From the NCBI RefSeq assembly GCF_002256285.1, contig NZ_NKJE01000023.1, positions 1 to 46,461 on the forward strand: 46,461 bases of DNA. Direction: 5' to 3'. The notes below the pieces were generated by a model. That model was given only the letters and a program-made list of their open reading frames with translations, ran no database searches and was not told the origin of the DNA. This DNA is from Flavobacterium sp. BFFFF1 (GTDB taxonomy: Bacteria > Bacteroidota > Bacteroidia > Flavobacteriales > Flavobacteriaceae). Positions 17,950 to 25,204 of the stretch are shown here, piece after piece; position 1 is the stretch's first letter; the number at the start of each line of letters is the position of its first letter. The position numbers were made by a program, and so were the translations under genes.

Positions 17950-19506
17950 ATGGATCAGATAAAAATTTTATGGGTTGACGACGAAATCGATCTGTTGAAG
18001 CCGCACATCCTTTTTCTTGAAAAGAAAAATTATAACGTAACAACCTGTAACAATGGCCGCGATGCTGTTGATATTTTCGAAGAAGGCAATTTTGATATTG
18101 TATTCCTTGATGAGAATATGCCCGGAATGAGCGGACTGGAAACCCTGCAGGAAATTAAAGAGAAAAAATCTTCCACGCCGGTAATTATGATTACTAAAAG
18201 TGAGGAAGAATACATTATGGAGGAAGCCATCGGGTCTAAAATTGCCGACTACCTGATCAAGCCCGTAAATCCAAACCAAATATTGTTGAGTTTAAAGAAA
18301 AACCTTGACCATTCCAGACTTGTTTCCGAAAAAACAACATTAGATTACCAAAAGGAGTTCCGTAAAATTGCCATGGAACTTGCGATGGTCAATAGTTATG
18401 AAGACTGGATTGAAATGTACAAAAAACTGTTGTTTTGGGAGATTGAGCTCGAGGACATCCAGGACCAGGCCATGATTCAGATTCTCGAATCCCAAAAAGT
18501 CGAGGCCAACAGCCAGTTTGGAAAATTTATAGAACGCAATTATGAAGATTGGTTTGCACCAAAAGCAGACCGTCCGGTGATGTCGCACACACTTTTTCGT
18601 GAACTTGTTGTGCCTGAATTAAAGAAAAAAGACCATCCGGTGCTTTTTGTGGTGATTGACAACCTGCGTTACGACCAATGGAAAGTTTTTGAAAGCGTCG
18701 TAGCCAATTACTATAAATTGGAAAAAGAAACACCGTATTACGCGATTTTACCGACGGCGACACAATATGCCAGAAATGCTATTTTTTCGGGATTACTGCC
18801 TGCCGACATGGAAAAGCAGTACCCGCAGTATTGGAAAAACGACGTAGAGGATGGTGGAAAAAACCTGTATGAAGCAGAATTCCTTACCGAACAGTTGAGA
18901 AAACTGGGACTTAGCAGCCTGAAACAGGACTACTTTAAGATTACAAACCTTGCAGGCGGTAAAAAACTGGTTGAAAATTTTAAGTCGTTAAAATCCAATG
19001 ACCTGGTTACTGTGGTCTATAATTTCGTTGATATGCTTTCGCATGCCAAGACCGAAATGGACGTTGTGAAAGAGCTGGCTTCCGATGACAAAGCCTATCG
19101 TTCGTTAACATTAAGCTGGTTCCGGAATTCGCCTTTGCTCGAAATCATACAGCAGGCACAAAAGCTTGGTTTCAAACTCATTATTACCACAGATCACGGT
19201 ACCATTAATGTGAAGAATCCATCAAAAGTAATCGGTGATAAAAACACCAGCCTGAACCTCAGGTATAAAACCGGACGCAGCCTGACTTATGAGGACCGCG
19301 ACGTATATGCGGTAAAAGACCCGAAGAAAATTGGTCTGCCTTCCATCAACATGAGCAGTTCTTATATCTTTGCGAAAAATGATTTGTTCCTTGCCTATGT
19401 CAACAACTACAATCATTACGTGAGTTACTACCGAAATACATATCAGCATGGTGGGATCTCACTGGAAGAAGTGATTGTGCCATTTTTAGTCTTTAATCCG
19501 AAATAA
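17950..19506 (+). CDS. porX: PorX: response regulator with PglZ phosphatase-like domain, T9SS regulator
   Basis: The ATG at 17950 gives 518 residues, the standard PorX length; an in-frame start 45 codons upstream lies in low-quality sequence. An N-terminal receiver domain has the acidic pair D10-D11, phospho-acceptor Asp54 (FLDENMPG) and Lys in LIKPVNP. The C-terminal half is a PglZ/alkaline-phosphatase-superfamily domain with VVIDNLRYDQW, LPTATQYARNAIFSG (Thr269/Thr271 at the usual catalytic threonine) and TTDHGT, instead of a DNA-binding domain. Known biology: PorX with the sensor PorY controls T9SS gene expression and assembly in Porphyromonas and Flavobacterium. No porY is in the window, though three T9SS cargo genes are. 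Confidence 0.95.
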   Translation: MDQIKILWVDDEIDLLKPHILFLEKKNYNVTTCNNGRDAVDIFEEGNFDIVFLDENMPGMSGLETLQEIKEKKSSTPVIMITKSEEEYIMEEAIGSKIADYLIKPVNPNQILLSLKKNLDHSRLVSEKTTLDYQKEFRKIAMELAMVNSYEDWIEMYKKLLFWEIELEDIQDQAMIQILESQKVEANSQFGKFIERNYEDWFAPKADRPVMSHTLFRELVVPELKKKDHPVLFVVIDNLRYDQWKVFESVVANYYKLEKETPYYAILPTATQYARNAIFSGLLPADMEKQYPQYWKNDVEDGGKNLYEAEFLTEQLRKLGLSSLKQDYFKITNLAGGKKLVENFKSLKSNDLVTVVYNFVDMLSHAKTEMDVVKELASDDKAYRSLTLSWFRNSPLLEIIQQAQKLGFKLIITTDHGTINVKNPSKVIGDKNTSLNLRYKTGRSLTYEDRDVYAVKDPKKIGLPSINMSSSYIFAKNDLFLAYVNNYNHYVSYYRNTYQHGGISLEEVIVPFLVFNPK

Positions 19507-19536
19507 ATTGTTTAAAACCTAAAATACACCAACACT

Positions 19537-19944
19537 TTGGAAATTATTTTTTCCCTCGACGAAATTGGACAGGCCGCGCAGCATGTTCTCGCCCAAAACC
19601 CGAAAAAAGTCATTTTATTTAACGGCGATATGGGCGCCGGAAAAACGACTTTCATCAAATCATTATCGAAGCAGCTGGGCGTTACTGACGCGACCAGCAG
19701 CCCGACGTTCTCACTAGTGAATGAATACGATGCGGCCGAGGGCCATAAAGTGTTCCATTTTGACGTTTACCGGTTGAAAAATGAAGGGGAAGCCTATGAC
19801 ATGGGGATGGATGACTATTTGTACTCTGGGGAATGGTGTTTCATTGAATGGGCAGAGAAAATCCCAAGCCTGATTCCGCAGCAACATTCGACAATCCACA
19901 TCAGCGTGCTCGCTGACGGAAGTCGGAGGCTGCTGCTGCAATAG
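19537..19944 (+). CDS. tsaE: tRNA threonylcarbamoyladenosine biosynthesis ATPase TsaE
   Basis: A 135-residue cytoplasmic P-loop ATPase needed, with TsaB, TsaC and TsaD, for t6A at position 37 of ANN-decoding tRNAs. The Walker A motif GDMGAGKTT is at residues 30-38; SSPTFSLVNEY and FHFDVYRL follow, and FIEWAEKIP closes the core, all standard for TsaE. The only start that keeps the N-terminal strand is TTG at 19537: no in-frame ATG exists between it and the stop at 19513, and the first internal ATG is inside the P-loop. It lies 30 bp after porX on the same strand, so co-transcription is likely. Confidence 0.94.
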   Translation: MEIIFSLDEIGQAAQHVLAQNPKKVILFNGDMGAGKTTFIKSLSKQLGVTDATSSPTFSLVNEYDAAEGHKVFHFDVYRLKNEGEAYDMGMDDYLYSGEWCFIEWAEKIPSLIPQQHSTIHISVLADGSRRLLLQ

Positions 19945-20118
19945 CTGTGAACTTACTTCTCCGAAAATTTCTGTAAATTTTTCGTGGACCGCGTTGAGCC
20001 CGGCCAGAAGGGCGCGCCACAGTACTGCTCGTAATAACTTAAATTTGTTCCAGATTGGGTAATGGCATTGCCAGATGGTAACTTTTTTATAAATTAGGGC
20101 AAAATTACACCAAGCCCT

Positions 20119-21312
20119 ATGTCACTGACCCCGTTTACGAAGCAGCAATTACTGCCTCAGGAAGAAAAGCTGGAAATTGCCAGGCATAAAAGCGAACTTT
20201 TTATCGGTATCCCTAAGGAGACCAGTTATCAGGAAAGAAGGATATGCCTCACGCCCGATGCGGTAAATTCGCTATGCTCCCATGGGCACCGCATCATGAT
20301 TGAGGCTGGTGCAGGCCTTAGTTCCAGTTACTCAGACAAAGAATACAGCGATGCCGGCGCAGAGGTAACGCAGGATACGAAGAAGGTTTTCAGTTGTCCC
20401 ATTATTTTAAAAGTCGAACCACCAACCGCTGACGAAATCAAGATGATGAATCCACAGACGATTTTGATTTCGGCAATACAACTCAAAACGCGGAAGGCAG
20501 GCTATTTCGAGGCGTTGCATAAAAAGAAAATTACGGCGCTGGCCTTTGAATTTATAAAGGACGATGATGGTTCTTACCCTGCTGTGAAATCATTGAGCGA
20601 GATTGCAGGCACTGCCTCGGTCCTAGTTGCCGCGGAACTGATGATTGACAATGCCCATGGAAAAGGGCTTTTGTTCGGTAATATTACCGGGGTCCCTCCT
20701 ACTGATGTGGTGATTCTTGGTGCGGGCACTGTCGGTGAATTTGCGGCAAAGACCGCGATTGGACTGGGCGCCAGTGTGAAAGTATTCGACAATTCGATTA
20801 CCAAACTCAGGAGACTGCAAAACAACCTGAATTCCAGGATATTTACATCGACCATACAACAGAAAGCCTTATTGAAAGCGCTTCGCAGGTGTGATGTCGC
20901 TATTGGTGCCATGCGCGGCAAAGACCGCTGTCCTGTCGTAGTGTCGGAGGATACGGTGGCCCATATGAAAAAAGGAGCCGTTATTGTTGACGTCAGCATT
21001 GACACGGGTGGCTGTTTTGAAACGTCGGAAATCACGACACACGAAAACCCAACATTTGTAAAACATGACGTAATCCATTATTGCGTGCCGAACATTCCGT
21101 CCAGATATTCCAAGACCGCCTCATTGTCAATCAGTAATATCATTACGCCGTACCTGATCCAGATTGCGGAAGACGGCGGCGCAGAGAGTGCGATACGCTG
21201 TAATAGCGGCCTGAAACACGGTGTCTATTTTTACCACGGTATTTTGACAAACAAAGCGATTGGAGAATGGTTTGGGATTGCGCACAGCGACATCAATTTA
21301 ATTGTGTTTTAA
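20119..21312 (+). CDS. ald: Alanine dehydrogenase
   Basis: A 397-residue NAD-dependent enzyme for the reversible conversion of L-alanine to pyruvate and ammonia. It has the AlaDh/PNT N-terminal domain (IGIPKETSYQERRICLTPDAV; substrate-binding Arg and Lys region) and the Rossmann NAD-binding domain with VILGAGTVGEFAAK near residue 197. It is somewhat longer at the N-terminus than the ~370-residue enzymes of other phyla, as is usual in Flavobacteriia. A transhydrogenase alpha subunit is less likely, since no membrane subunit gene is adjacent. A 174-bp gap before it shows no other gene. Confidence 0.88.
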   Translation: MSLTPFTKQQLLPQEEKLEIARHKSELFIGIPKETSYQERRICLTPDAVNSLCSHGHRIMIEAGAGLSSSYSDKEYSDAGAEVTQDTKKVFSCPIILKVEPPTADEIKMMNPQTILISAIQLKTRKAGYFEALHKKKITALAFEFIKDDDGSYPAVKSLSEIAGTASVLVAAELMIDNAHGKGLLFGNITGVPPTDVVILGAGTVGEFAAKTAIGLGASVKVFDNSITKLRRLQNNLNSRIFTSTIQQKALLKALRRCDVAIGAMRGKDRCPVVVSEDTVAHMKKGAVIVDVSIDTGGCFETSEITTHENPTFVKHDVIHYCVPNIPSRYSKTASLSISNIITPYLIQIAEDGGAESAIRCNSGLKHGVYFYHGILTNKAIGEWFGIAHSDINLIVF

Positions 21313-21332
21313 TCCGCGTTAACGTACCTTTG
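21302..21332 (+). promoter_or_regulatory. Promoter of the DUF4258-like gene
   Basis: TTG at 21302-21304, 20-bp spacer and a perfect -7 box TACCTTTG (21325-21332). The -33 box overlaps the end of ald, and the leader would be about 12 nt. Confidence 0.6.
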
Positions 21333-21349
21333 GCGAAATTTATTTCCCT

Positions 21350-21724
21350 ATGAAATTTTACACACGACTGGCTTACTACCTTAGCGGCTTTGCGATTGGC
21401 ATGATATTCCTGTTTTTTATTTTGAATGGTAAGGAAACCAGCTGCAGTTATTTCCCCAATGCCCGCGTTTTAAAACACCTGCGCGAAGTTCCTTTTAAGT
21501 ACTCTGACCTTGCTTTGCAGAAACTCAGCGAAAAATGGGTGGATACCGCAGATGTCAGGAAAACACTTACTTATGGCGATGTCGATTTTGAAAAAAGCAA
21601 TATCAAGCTGAAAGCGGGCAAGCTATATACCATCTACGGTAAGAACTCAAAAGGAGAAGCCATCACGCTGGAAGTCATCAATTATGATGATGCGGCGGAA
21701 CTTCGCGACATCAAAAAGCAATAA
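21350..21724 (+). CDS. Membrane-anchored DUF4258-like protein
   Basis: A 124-residue protein with one N-terminal transmembrane segment (residues ~7-26, AYYLSGFAIGMIFLFFIL) and a ~95-residue soluble part. The soluble part contains KYSDLALQKLSEKWVDTADV followed by a beta-rich tail, which resembles the YSxHAxxRMxxRGI pattern of DUF4258 (PF14076), although the usual His is not obvious. No enzymatic function is known for the family. It has its own promoter behind ald. Family call is from pattern memory and only moderately sure. Confidence 0.55.
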   Translation: MKFYTRLAYYLSGFAIGMIFLFFILNGKETSCSYFPNARVLKHLREVPFKYSDLALQKLSEKWVDTADVRKTLTYGDVDFEKSNIKLKAGKLYTIYGKNSKGEAITLEVINYDDAAELRDIKKQ

Positions 21725-21740
21725 TAATTTTGCAATTCCC

Positions 21741-21770
21741 TTGCGGATTTGAATTGTAAACGTATATTTG
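21741..21770 (+). promoter_or_regulatory. tRNA promoter
   Basis: TTG at 21741-21743, 19-bp spacer, perfect -7 box TATATTTG (21763-21770). Transcription would start near 21776, just before the truncated tRNA and 80 bp before tRNA-Val. Confidence 0.65.
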
Positions 21771-21783
21771 CAGACACAATTCA

Positions 21784-21837
21784 GGGCAATTAGCTCAATT
21801 GGTTCAGAGCATCCCGATTTTCATCGGAAGTGGTCGG
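21784..21837 (+). pseudogene. Truncated tRNA (5' two-thirds only)
   Basis: Bases 21784-21813 match 28 of 30 with the first 30 bases of the intact tRNA-Val at 21857. An anticodon-arm-like segment and GGTCGG follow, and then the sequence leaves the tRNA: no T-arm and no 3' acceptor strand exist. The anticodon stem is mispaired, so the original identity is uncertain (a TTC loop can be drawn). Confidence 0.75.
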
Positions 21838-21856
21838 AAGAAATTAAAGAATGTTA

Positions 21857-21931
21857 GGGCGATTAGCTCAGTTGGTTCAGAGCATCTGGTTTACACCCAG
21901 AGGGTCGGGGGTTCGAATCCCTCATCGCCCA
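21857..21931 (+). tRNA. tRNA-Val (anticodon TAC)
   Basis: A complete cloverleaf: acceptor GGGCGAT (21857-21863) pairs with ATCGCCC (21924-21930), discriminator A at 21931, D-arm GCTCAGTTGGTTCAGAGC, anticodon stem TCTGG/CCAGA with loop TTTACAC, T-loop GGTTCGAATCC. The CCA end is not fully encoded (A then CA follows). The anticodon UAC reads valine GUN codons. Confidence 0.95.
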
Positions 21932-21954
21932 CAAGTTTAATTACAAATGGTTTC

Positions 21955-21989
21955 AAAAGCCGATAAATCTTATGGTTTATCGGCTTTTT
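21955..21989 (+). terminator. Terminator after tRNA-Val
   Basis: A 15-bp stem, 21955-21969 with 21974-21988, core GCCGATAAA/TTTATCGGC, loop TTAT, ending in a T-run. Confidence 0.9.
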
Positions 21990-22041
21990 GCTTTGGTGCC
22001 TATTTCAAACTGTTCATTTAATCTTATTTCTTAAGAGACAA

Positions 22042-22081
22042 AAGCGAGACCCAAAATATTACTGAAATCAGGGTCTCGCTT
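22042..22081. repeat. Perfect 11-bp inverted repeat between tRNA-Val and integrase remnant
   Basis: AAGCGAGACCC (22042-22052) and GGGTCTCGCTT (22071-22081), 18-base loop, no T-tract after it. Two copies of CCTGTTCAA follow at 22119 and 22131. The rest of 21990-22225 holds nothing I can identify. It could be a relic of an element end or a weak terminator. Confidence 0.5.
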
Positions 22082-22225
22082 AAAACCTTTTAAAGCTTGC
22101 AACATCGAGTATCTAAAGCCTGTTCAATAACCTGTTCAAAATTTATACATCTTGTTTGCTATCGCTCAGAAAGATAAATTGAATAATAATTAAAAGGTTA
22201 ACACATAAAAGATAGGCTATAAATA

Positions 22226-23043
22226 TTGACACCTTGTAGGAAGCACCTCTTTGGCCAAACCGATCGTGACAGAATGCTTATCCCAATTTACCAAGCGCAT
22301 AATGATAAGATCAAAGGGCTCCTTGGAAATGGATACGCACCGGGAACACTTGAACATTTCAAAATTTCCCTAAAATACCTTAAAGAATTCCCAATTTGGA
22401 AATACGATGTTAAGGACATTGCCATTTCTAAAATCGATGTTGCAATGATTACCGAGTTTGATTTCTATTTAAGAAGTGAAAAGAATTGCAACAACAATAC
22501 TGCTGTTAAGTATGTCCGAAAATTTAGGAAAATCATCAAAATTTGTCTCAATAACGACTGGCTTGAGAAGGATCCATTTGTTAAGTACGATGGAAAAATG
22601 AAAGAAGTTGAAACCGAATTTTTAACCGATGAAGAAATCAAAGACATTTACTCAAAGAAATTCCGTACACCAGGATTGGAACGCGACATTGTTATTTTCT
22701 GCGCCTTTACTGGCCTTGCTTAGTTTGATGTAAAAGGACTTCACCGCGATCATATTGGAATTTGGTGGCGATGGACAAAAATGGATATTTAAAAGAGATT
22801 GGCTACTTTTGCCAAAATACAAAGGAAATCGCTTTTCACATGGCCAGGCATACATTTGCAACTTCTGTCACGCTGACAAACGAAGTTCCAATTGAAAGCG
22901 TTAGCAAAATACCAGGTCATAAAAGTATCCAAACCACTCAGCATTATGCACGAGTGCTTGACAGCAAAGTTAGCAAAGACATGCAAAATTTGCGGGCTAG
23001 GTTTACAACTGTCAATCACTCTTACCTATTATTACACGAATAA
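22226..23043 (+). pseudogene. Broken tyrosine recombinase (integrase)
   Basis: The remains of a Bacteroidota phage/conjugative-element integrase. The first piece (22226-22723) has the SAM-like core-binding domain (YAPGTLEHFKISLKYLKEF onward) and box I FTGLA, where a TAG replaces the usual Tyr codon (A-Y-x-DVKGL). Reading then shifts frame and about 90-100 residues of the catalytic domain are missing. The last piece (22762-23043) regains NGYLKEI, the HMARHTFA box with catalytic His and Arg, GHKSIQTT and the nucleophile in QHYARV. The N-terminal arm-binding domain is absent and the first piece opens on TTG. It is clearly non-functional. Position just after tRNA-Val fits an element that inserted at that tRNA. 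Confidence 0.9.
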
Positions 23044-23069
23044 ACGATCTTTACTAAAAGACATTATCA

Positions 23070-23696
23070 ATGACCAACGAAATTAAAACCCTGTTCCCCA
23101 CTTTTTCAAAACCGCTGCTCGAAGATATCGACAACAACGCCGTATTCCAGACGGTACACTCAGGTGACGTAATCATGCGCACCGGCCAATACATCAAAAG
23201 TACCGTACTGGTACTGAGTGGCACTATCAAAATTTACCGTGAAGACGATAACGGCGGTGAATTTTTTATGTACTACCTGCAACCCGGACAGGCCTGTGCG
23301 ATTTCAATGATTTGCGCGACCAAAAGCGAAAAGAGCCAGATTATGGCCAAGGTTGTCGAGGATGCCGAATTGGTGATGGTGCCACTTCCACTCATGGACA
23401 AATGGATGATGCAACACCGTTCATGGTATGAATTCGTGATCGATACCTACCGAAGCCGTTTTGAAGAGGTTTTAGAGGTGATCGACAGCATTGCGTTTCG
23501 TGCCATGGACGAACGCCTGGAGTTTTATCTTAAGCGTCACAAAGAAGCCTTAGGCAGCTATGACCTAAAATTATCGCACCAGGATATCGCTTCGGAACTC
23601 CATACTTCACGCGAAGTGATTTCAAGATTATTGAAAAAAATGGAGCAACGCCAACTGCTCAAGCTGCACCGCAACCATATCGAGTTGCTTAAATAA
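23070..23696 (+). CDS. Crp/Fnr-family transcriptional regulator
   Basis: A 208-residue regulator with an N-terminal cNMP-binding-type beta-roll (residues ~20-115, SGDVIMRTGQYIKSTVLVLSG) and a C-terminal winged helix with recognition region LSHQDIASELHTSREVISRLL (split across residues ~170-190). No FNR-type Cys cluster is present at the N-terminus; the single Cys pair CAISMIC (residues ~76-82) could sense a thiol or persulfide, which is inference. It is the only regulator in the sulfur island, and CRP-like operators precede the following transcription units, so it is the natural candidate to control them. No such operator is visible before its own gene. Confidence 0.9.
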   Translation: MTNEIKTLFPTFSKPLLEDIDNNAVFQTVHSGDVIMRTGQYIKSTVLVLSGTIKIYREDDNGGEFFMYYLQPGQACAISMICATKSEKSQIMAKVVEDAELVMVPLPLMDKWMMQHRSWYEFVIDTYRSRFEEVLEVIDSIAFRAMDERLEFYLKRHKEALGSYDLKLSHQDIASELHTSREVISRLLKKMEQRQLLKLHRNHIELLK

Positions 23697-23703
23697 ATCA
23701 CTG

Positions 23704-23748
23704 TGTGATAAAAGTTACAGTCCACCGGAATTTATAGCGCAATATTTA
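23704..23748 (+). promoter_or_regulatory. Crp-type operator A and promoter of tauE
   Basis: Operator TGTGATAAAAGTTACA (23704-23719). Exactly 37 bp after its first base is AATATTTA (23741-23748), a degenerate -7 box. The start would be near 23753, about 12 nt before the ATG at 23765. Confidence 0.65.
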
Positions 23749-23764
23749 CTTAAATTTATTAAAG

Positions 23765-24556
23765 ATGGAATATTTTGGCTACCTCGCTTCGGTAATAATT
23801 GGGATTGCACTAGGTTTGATTGGTGGGGGCGGCTCCATTTTAACCGTACCCATTCTGGTATACCTGTTCAAAGTAAATCCCGAAAATGCAACGAGCTATT
23901 CGCTATTTATCGTCGGCATCACTGCAATGGTCGGTGCTTATAGGCATTATAAGCTTGGCAACCTCAAAATACAAGCGGCCCTCATTTTTGCCTTTCCGTC
24001 GATAATTTCACTGCTGTTTGTCCGCAAGTTGCTGCTTCCCGCGATTCCCACAAATCTTTTTGAGATCGGCAATGTAGCCGTAACGAAAAACCTGCTGATT
24101 ATGGTGGTTTTTGCTGCGTTGATGATTGCTGCGTCCACATCAATGATCAGGAAATCCAAAGCCGGTGTTGAAGATGTTGGTGGTGTTAATGCCCTTCGGC
24201 TGTCGCTTATAGGGTTTCTGGTAGGCATTGTCACAGGATTCCTTGGCGCTGGCGGCGGTTTCCTTATTATTCCTGCCCTGCTGTTCTTCGCAAAACTTCC
24301 GATGAAACAAGCGGTCGGAACTTCATTGCTCATTATTTTTATCAATTCAATGATTGGTTTTGGCGGAGATGTCTTAAGTGGTGTTTCCATCAACTACCAG
24401 CTCCTGCTTTCTATTGCCGCAATCGCGATTATCGGAATGCTCATCGGGACAGCCCTGTCCAAAAAAATCGACGGCGCGAGACTCAAGCCCGTATTTGGCT
24501 GGTTTGTTTTGGTGATGGGATTATACATCATTGCAAAAGAACTTTTTATACAGTAA
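23765..24556 (+). CDS. TauE/SafE-family sulfite or organosulfur exporter
   Basis: A 263-residue inner-membrane protein with about eight hydrophobic segments in two homologous halves, each opening with a glycine-rich turn (GLIGGGGSILTVP near residue 18 and GFLGAGGGFLIIPAL near residue 161), which is the mark of the TauE/SafE family (PF01925). In the S. aureus cst locus a TauE protein sits beside the persulfide dioxygenase CstB and is thought to export sulfite or sulfur oxyanions; the same partnership appears here. It is a single-gene unit under operator A, between the Crp-like regulator and the DUF983 gene. Confidence 0.9.
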   Translation: MEYFGYLASVIIGIALGLIGGGGSILTVPILVYLFKVNPENATSYSLFIVGITAMVGAYRHYKLGNLKIQAALIFAFPSIISLLFVRKLLLPAIPTNLFEIGNVAVTKNLLIMVVFAALMIAASTSMIRKSKAGVEDVGGVNALRLSLIGFLVGIVTGFLGAGGGFLIIPALLFFAKLPMKQAVGTSLLIIFINSMIGFGGDVLSGVSINYQLLLSIAAIAIIGMLIGTALSKKIDGARLKPVFGWFVLVMGLYIIAKELFIQ

Positions 24557-24564
24557 AAACCCTA

Positions 24565-24609
24565 TGTGACTTTAGTCACCGGCTATTGCATTGCATCTCC
24601 ATAAACTTG
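24565..24609 (+). promoter_or_regulatory. Crp-type operator B and promoter
   Basis: Operator TGTGACTTTAGTCACC (24565-24580), containing a perfect GTGAC-N4-GTCAC palindrome. At the same 37-bp offset lies TAAACTTG (24602-24609), seven of eight to TAnnTTTG. It is the distal of two tandem promoters before the DUF983 gene. Confidence 0.65.
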
Positions 24610-24639
24610 TATCGAACAAAATAGCAATTGTTCTGGCTG

Positions 24640-24684
24640 TGTAACAAATGTCACTGTAGCTCAAACTGCTCCACACTAATTTTA
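24640..24684 (+). promoter_or_regulatory. Crp-type operator C and promoter
   Basis: Operator TGTAACAAATGTCACT (24640-24655); at the 37-bp offset lies TAATTTTA (24677-24684). The start would be near 24689, giving a ~10-nt leader to the DUF983 gene at 24699. Confidence 0.72.
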
Positions 24685-24698
24685 CAAAAAAATAAAAC

Positions 24699-25118
24699 AT
24701 GTTCAATTACATCCGAAATATCTTATCCGAAAAATGCCCGCGTTGCCATAAAGGAGAAATGTTCACCCACAAATGGTACCAATTGGGATCCAACAATAAA
24801 ATGGTCGAGAGCTGCAAAGTTTGCGGACAGCGCACCCAACTAGAGCCTGGTTTCTACCATGGAACAGGCTATGTAAGCTATGCACTGACGGTCGGGTTTT
24901 CGATTGTCACATTTGTTGCCTGGATCGCATCAACAGGAATTGGAATCAGAGACAGCCGCATTTTTTATTGGCTCATCTTAAATGTCGTACTGTTGATTCT
25001 GCTGCAGCCCTTTTTTATGCGATGGTTACGTTTGTTATGGCTATCGTGGTTTTTCCACGATGATGACAAGTACCATACTCCTGAACCATTGACGGTAAAG
25101 GTTCCATCTGAAAATTAA
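24699..25118 (+). CDS. DUF983 membrane protein with zinc-ribbon-like Cys motifs
   Basis: A 139-residue protein matching DUF983 (PF06170): an N-terminal CPRCHKGEMF (CxxC at residues ~13-16) and CKVCGQ (second CxxC, ~39-42) form a probable zinc ribbon, followed by LEPGFYHGTGYVSYAL and two transmembrane helices. The function of the family is unknown. Here it is preceded by two Crp-type promoters in tandem and followed by a third for the next operon, so it looks like a full member of the sulfur-stress regulon, an unusual hint for this family. The four cysteines might also bind copper or sense sulfur species, which is speculation. Confidence 0.85.
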   Translation: MFNYIRNILSEKCPRCHKGEMFTHKWYQLGSNNKMVESCKVCGQRTQLEPGFYHGTGYVSYALTVGFSIVTFVAWIASTGIGIRDSRIFYWLILNVVLLILLQPFFMRWLRLLWLSWFFHDDDKYHTPEPLTVKVPSEN

Positions 25119-25133
25119 TAACTTTTTTTGCAA

Positions 25134-25178
25134 TGTAATATTTGTCACTGTGTGCTGGTGTCCATTGCCGTAATTTTG
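25134..25178 (+). promoter_or_regulatory. Crp-type operator D and promoter of the persulfide operon
   Basis: Operator TGTAATATTTGTCACT (25134-25149); at the 37-bp offset lies a perfect -7 box TAATTTTG (25171-25178). The start would be near 25183, giving a ~22-nt leader. Confidence 0.8.
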
Positions 25179-25204
25179 AATTAAAACCTGATAAAAACAA
25201 AACA

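Noticed and set aside
20574..21035. 153-residue minus-strand frame inside ald
   Set aside because: Fully antisense to a convincing alanine dehydrogenase, composition typical of a shadow frame, no recognisable motif.
21784..21837. A second functional tRNA (TTC anticodon)
   Set aside because: No T-arm or 3' acceptor strand and a mispaired anticodon stem.
22042..22081. Inverted repeat as the end of an insertion sequence
   Set aside because: No matching second end, no target duplication and no transposase nearby.
23947..24393. 148-residue minus-strand frame inside the TauE gene
   Set aside because: Antisense shadow; low-complexity Pro/Ser composition from reading hydrophobic codons backwards.
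25142..25204. N-terminal extension of the CstB-like protein
   Set aside because: It would lie within the operator and -7 box; MKIEQIY at 25205 is the natural start.
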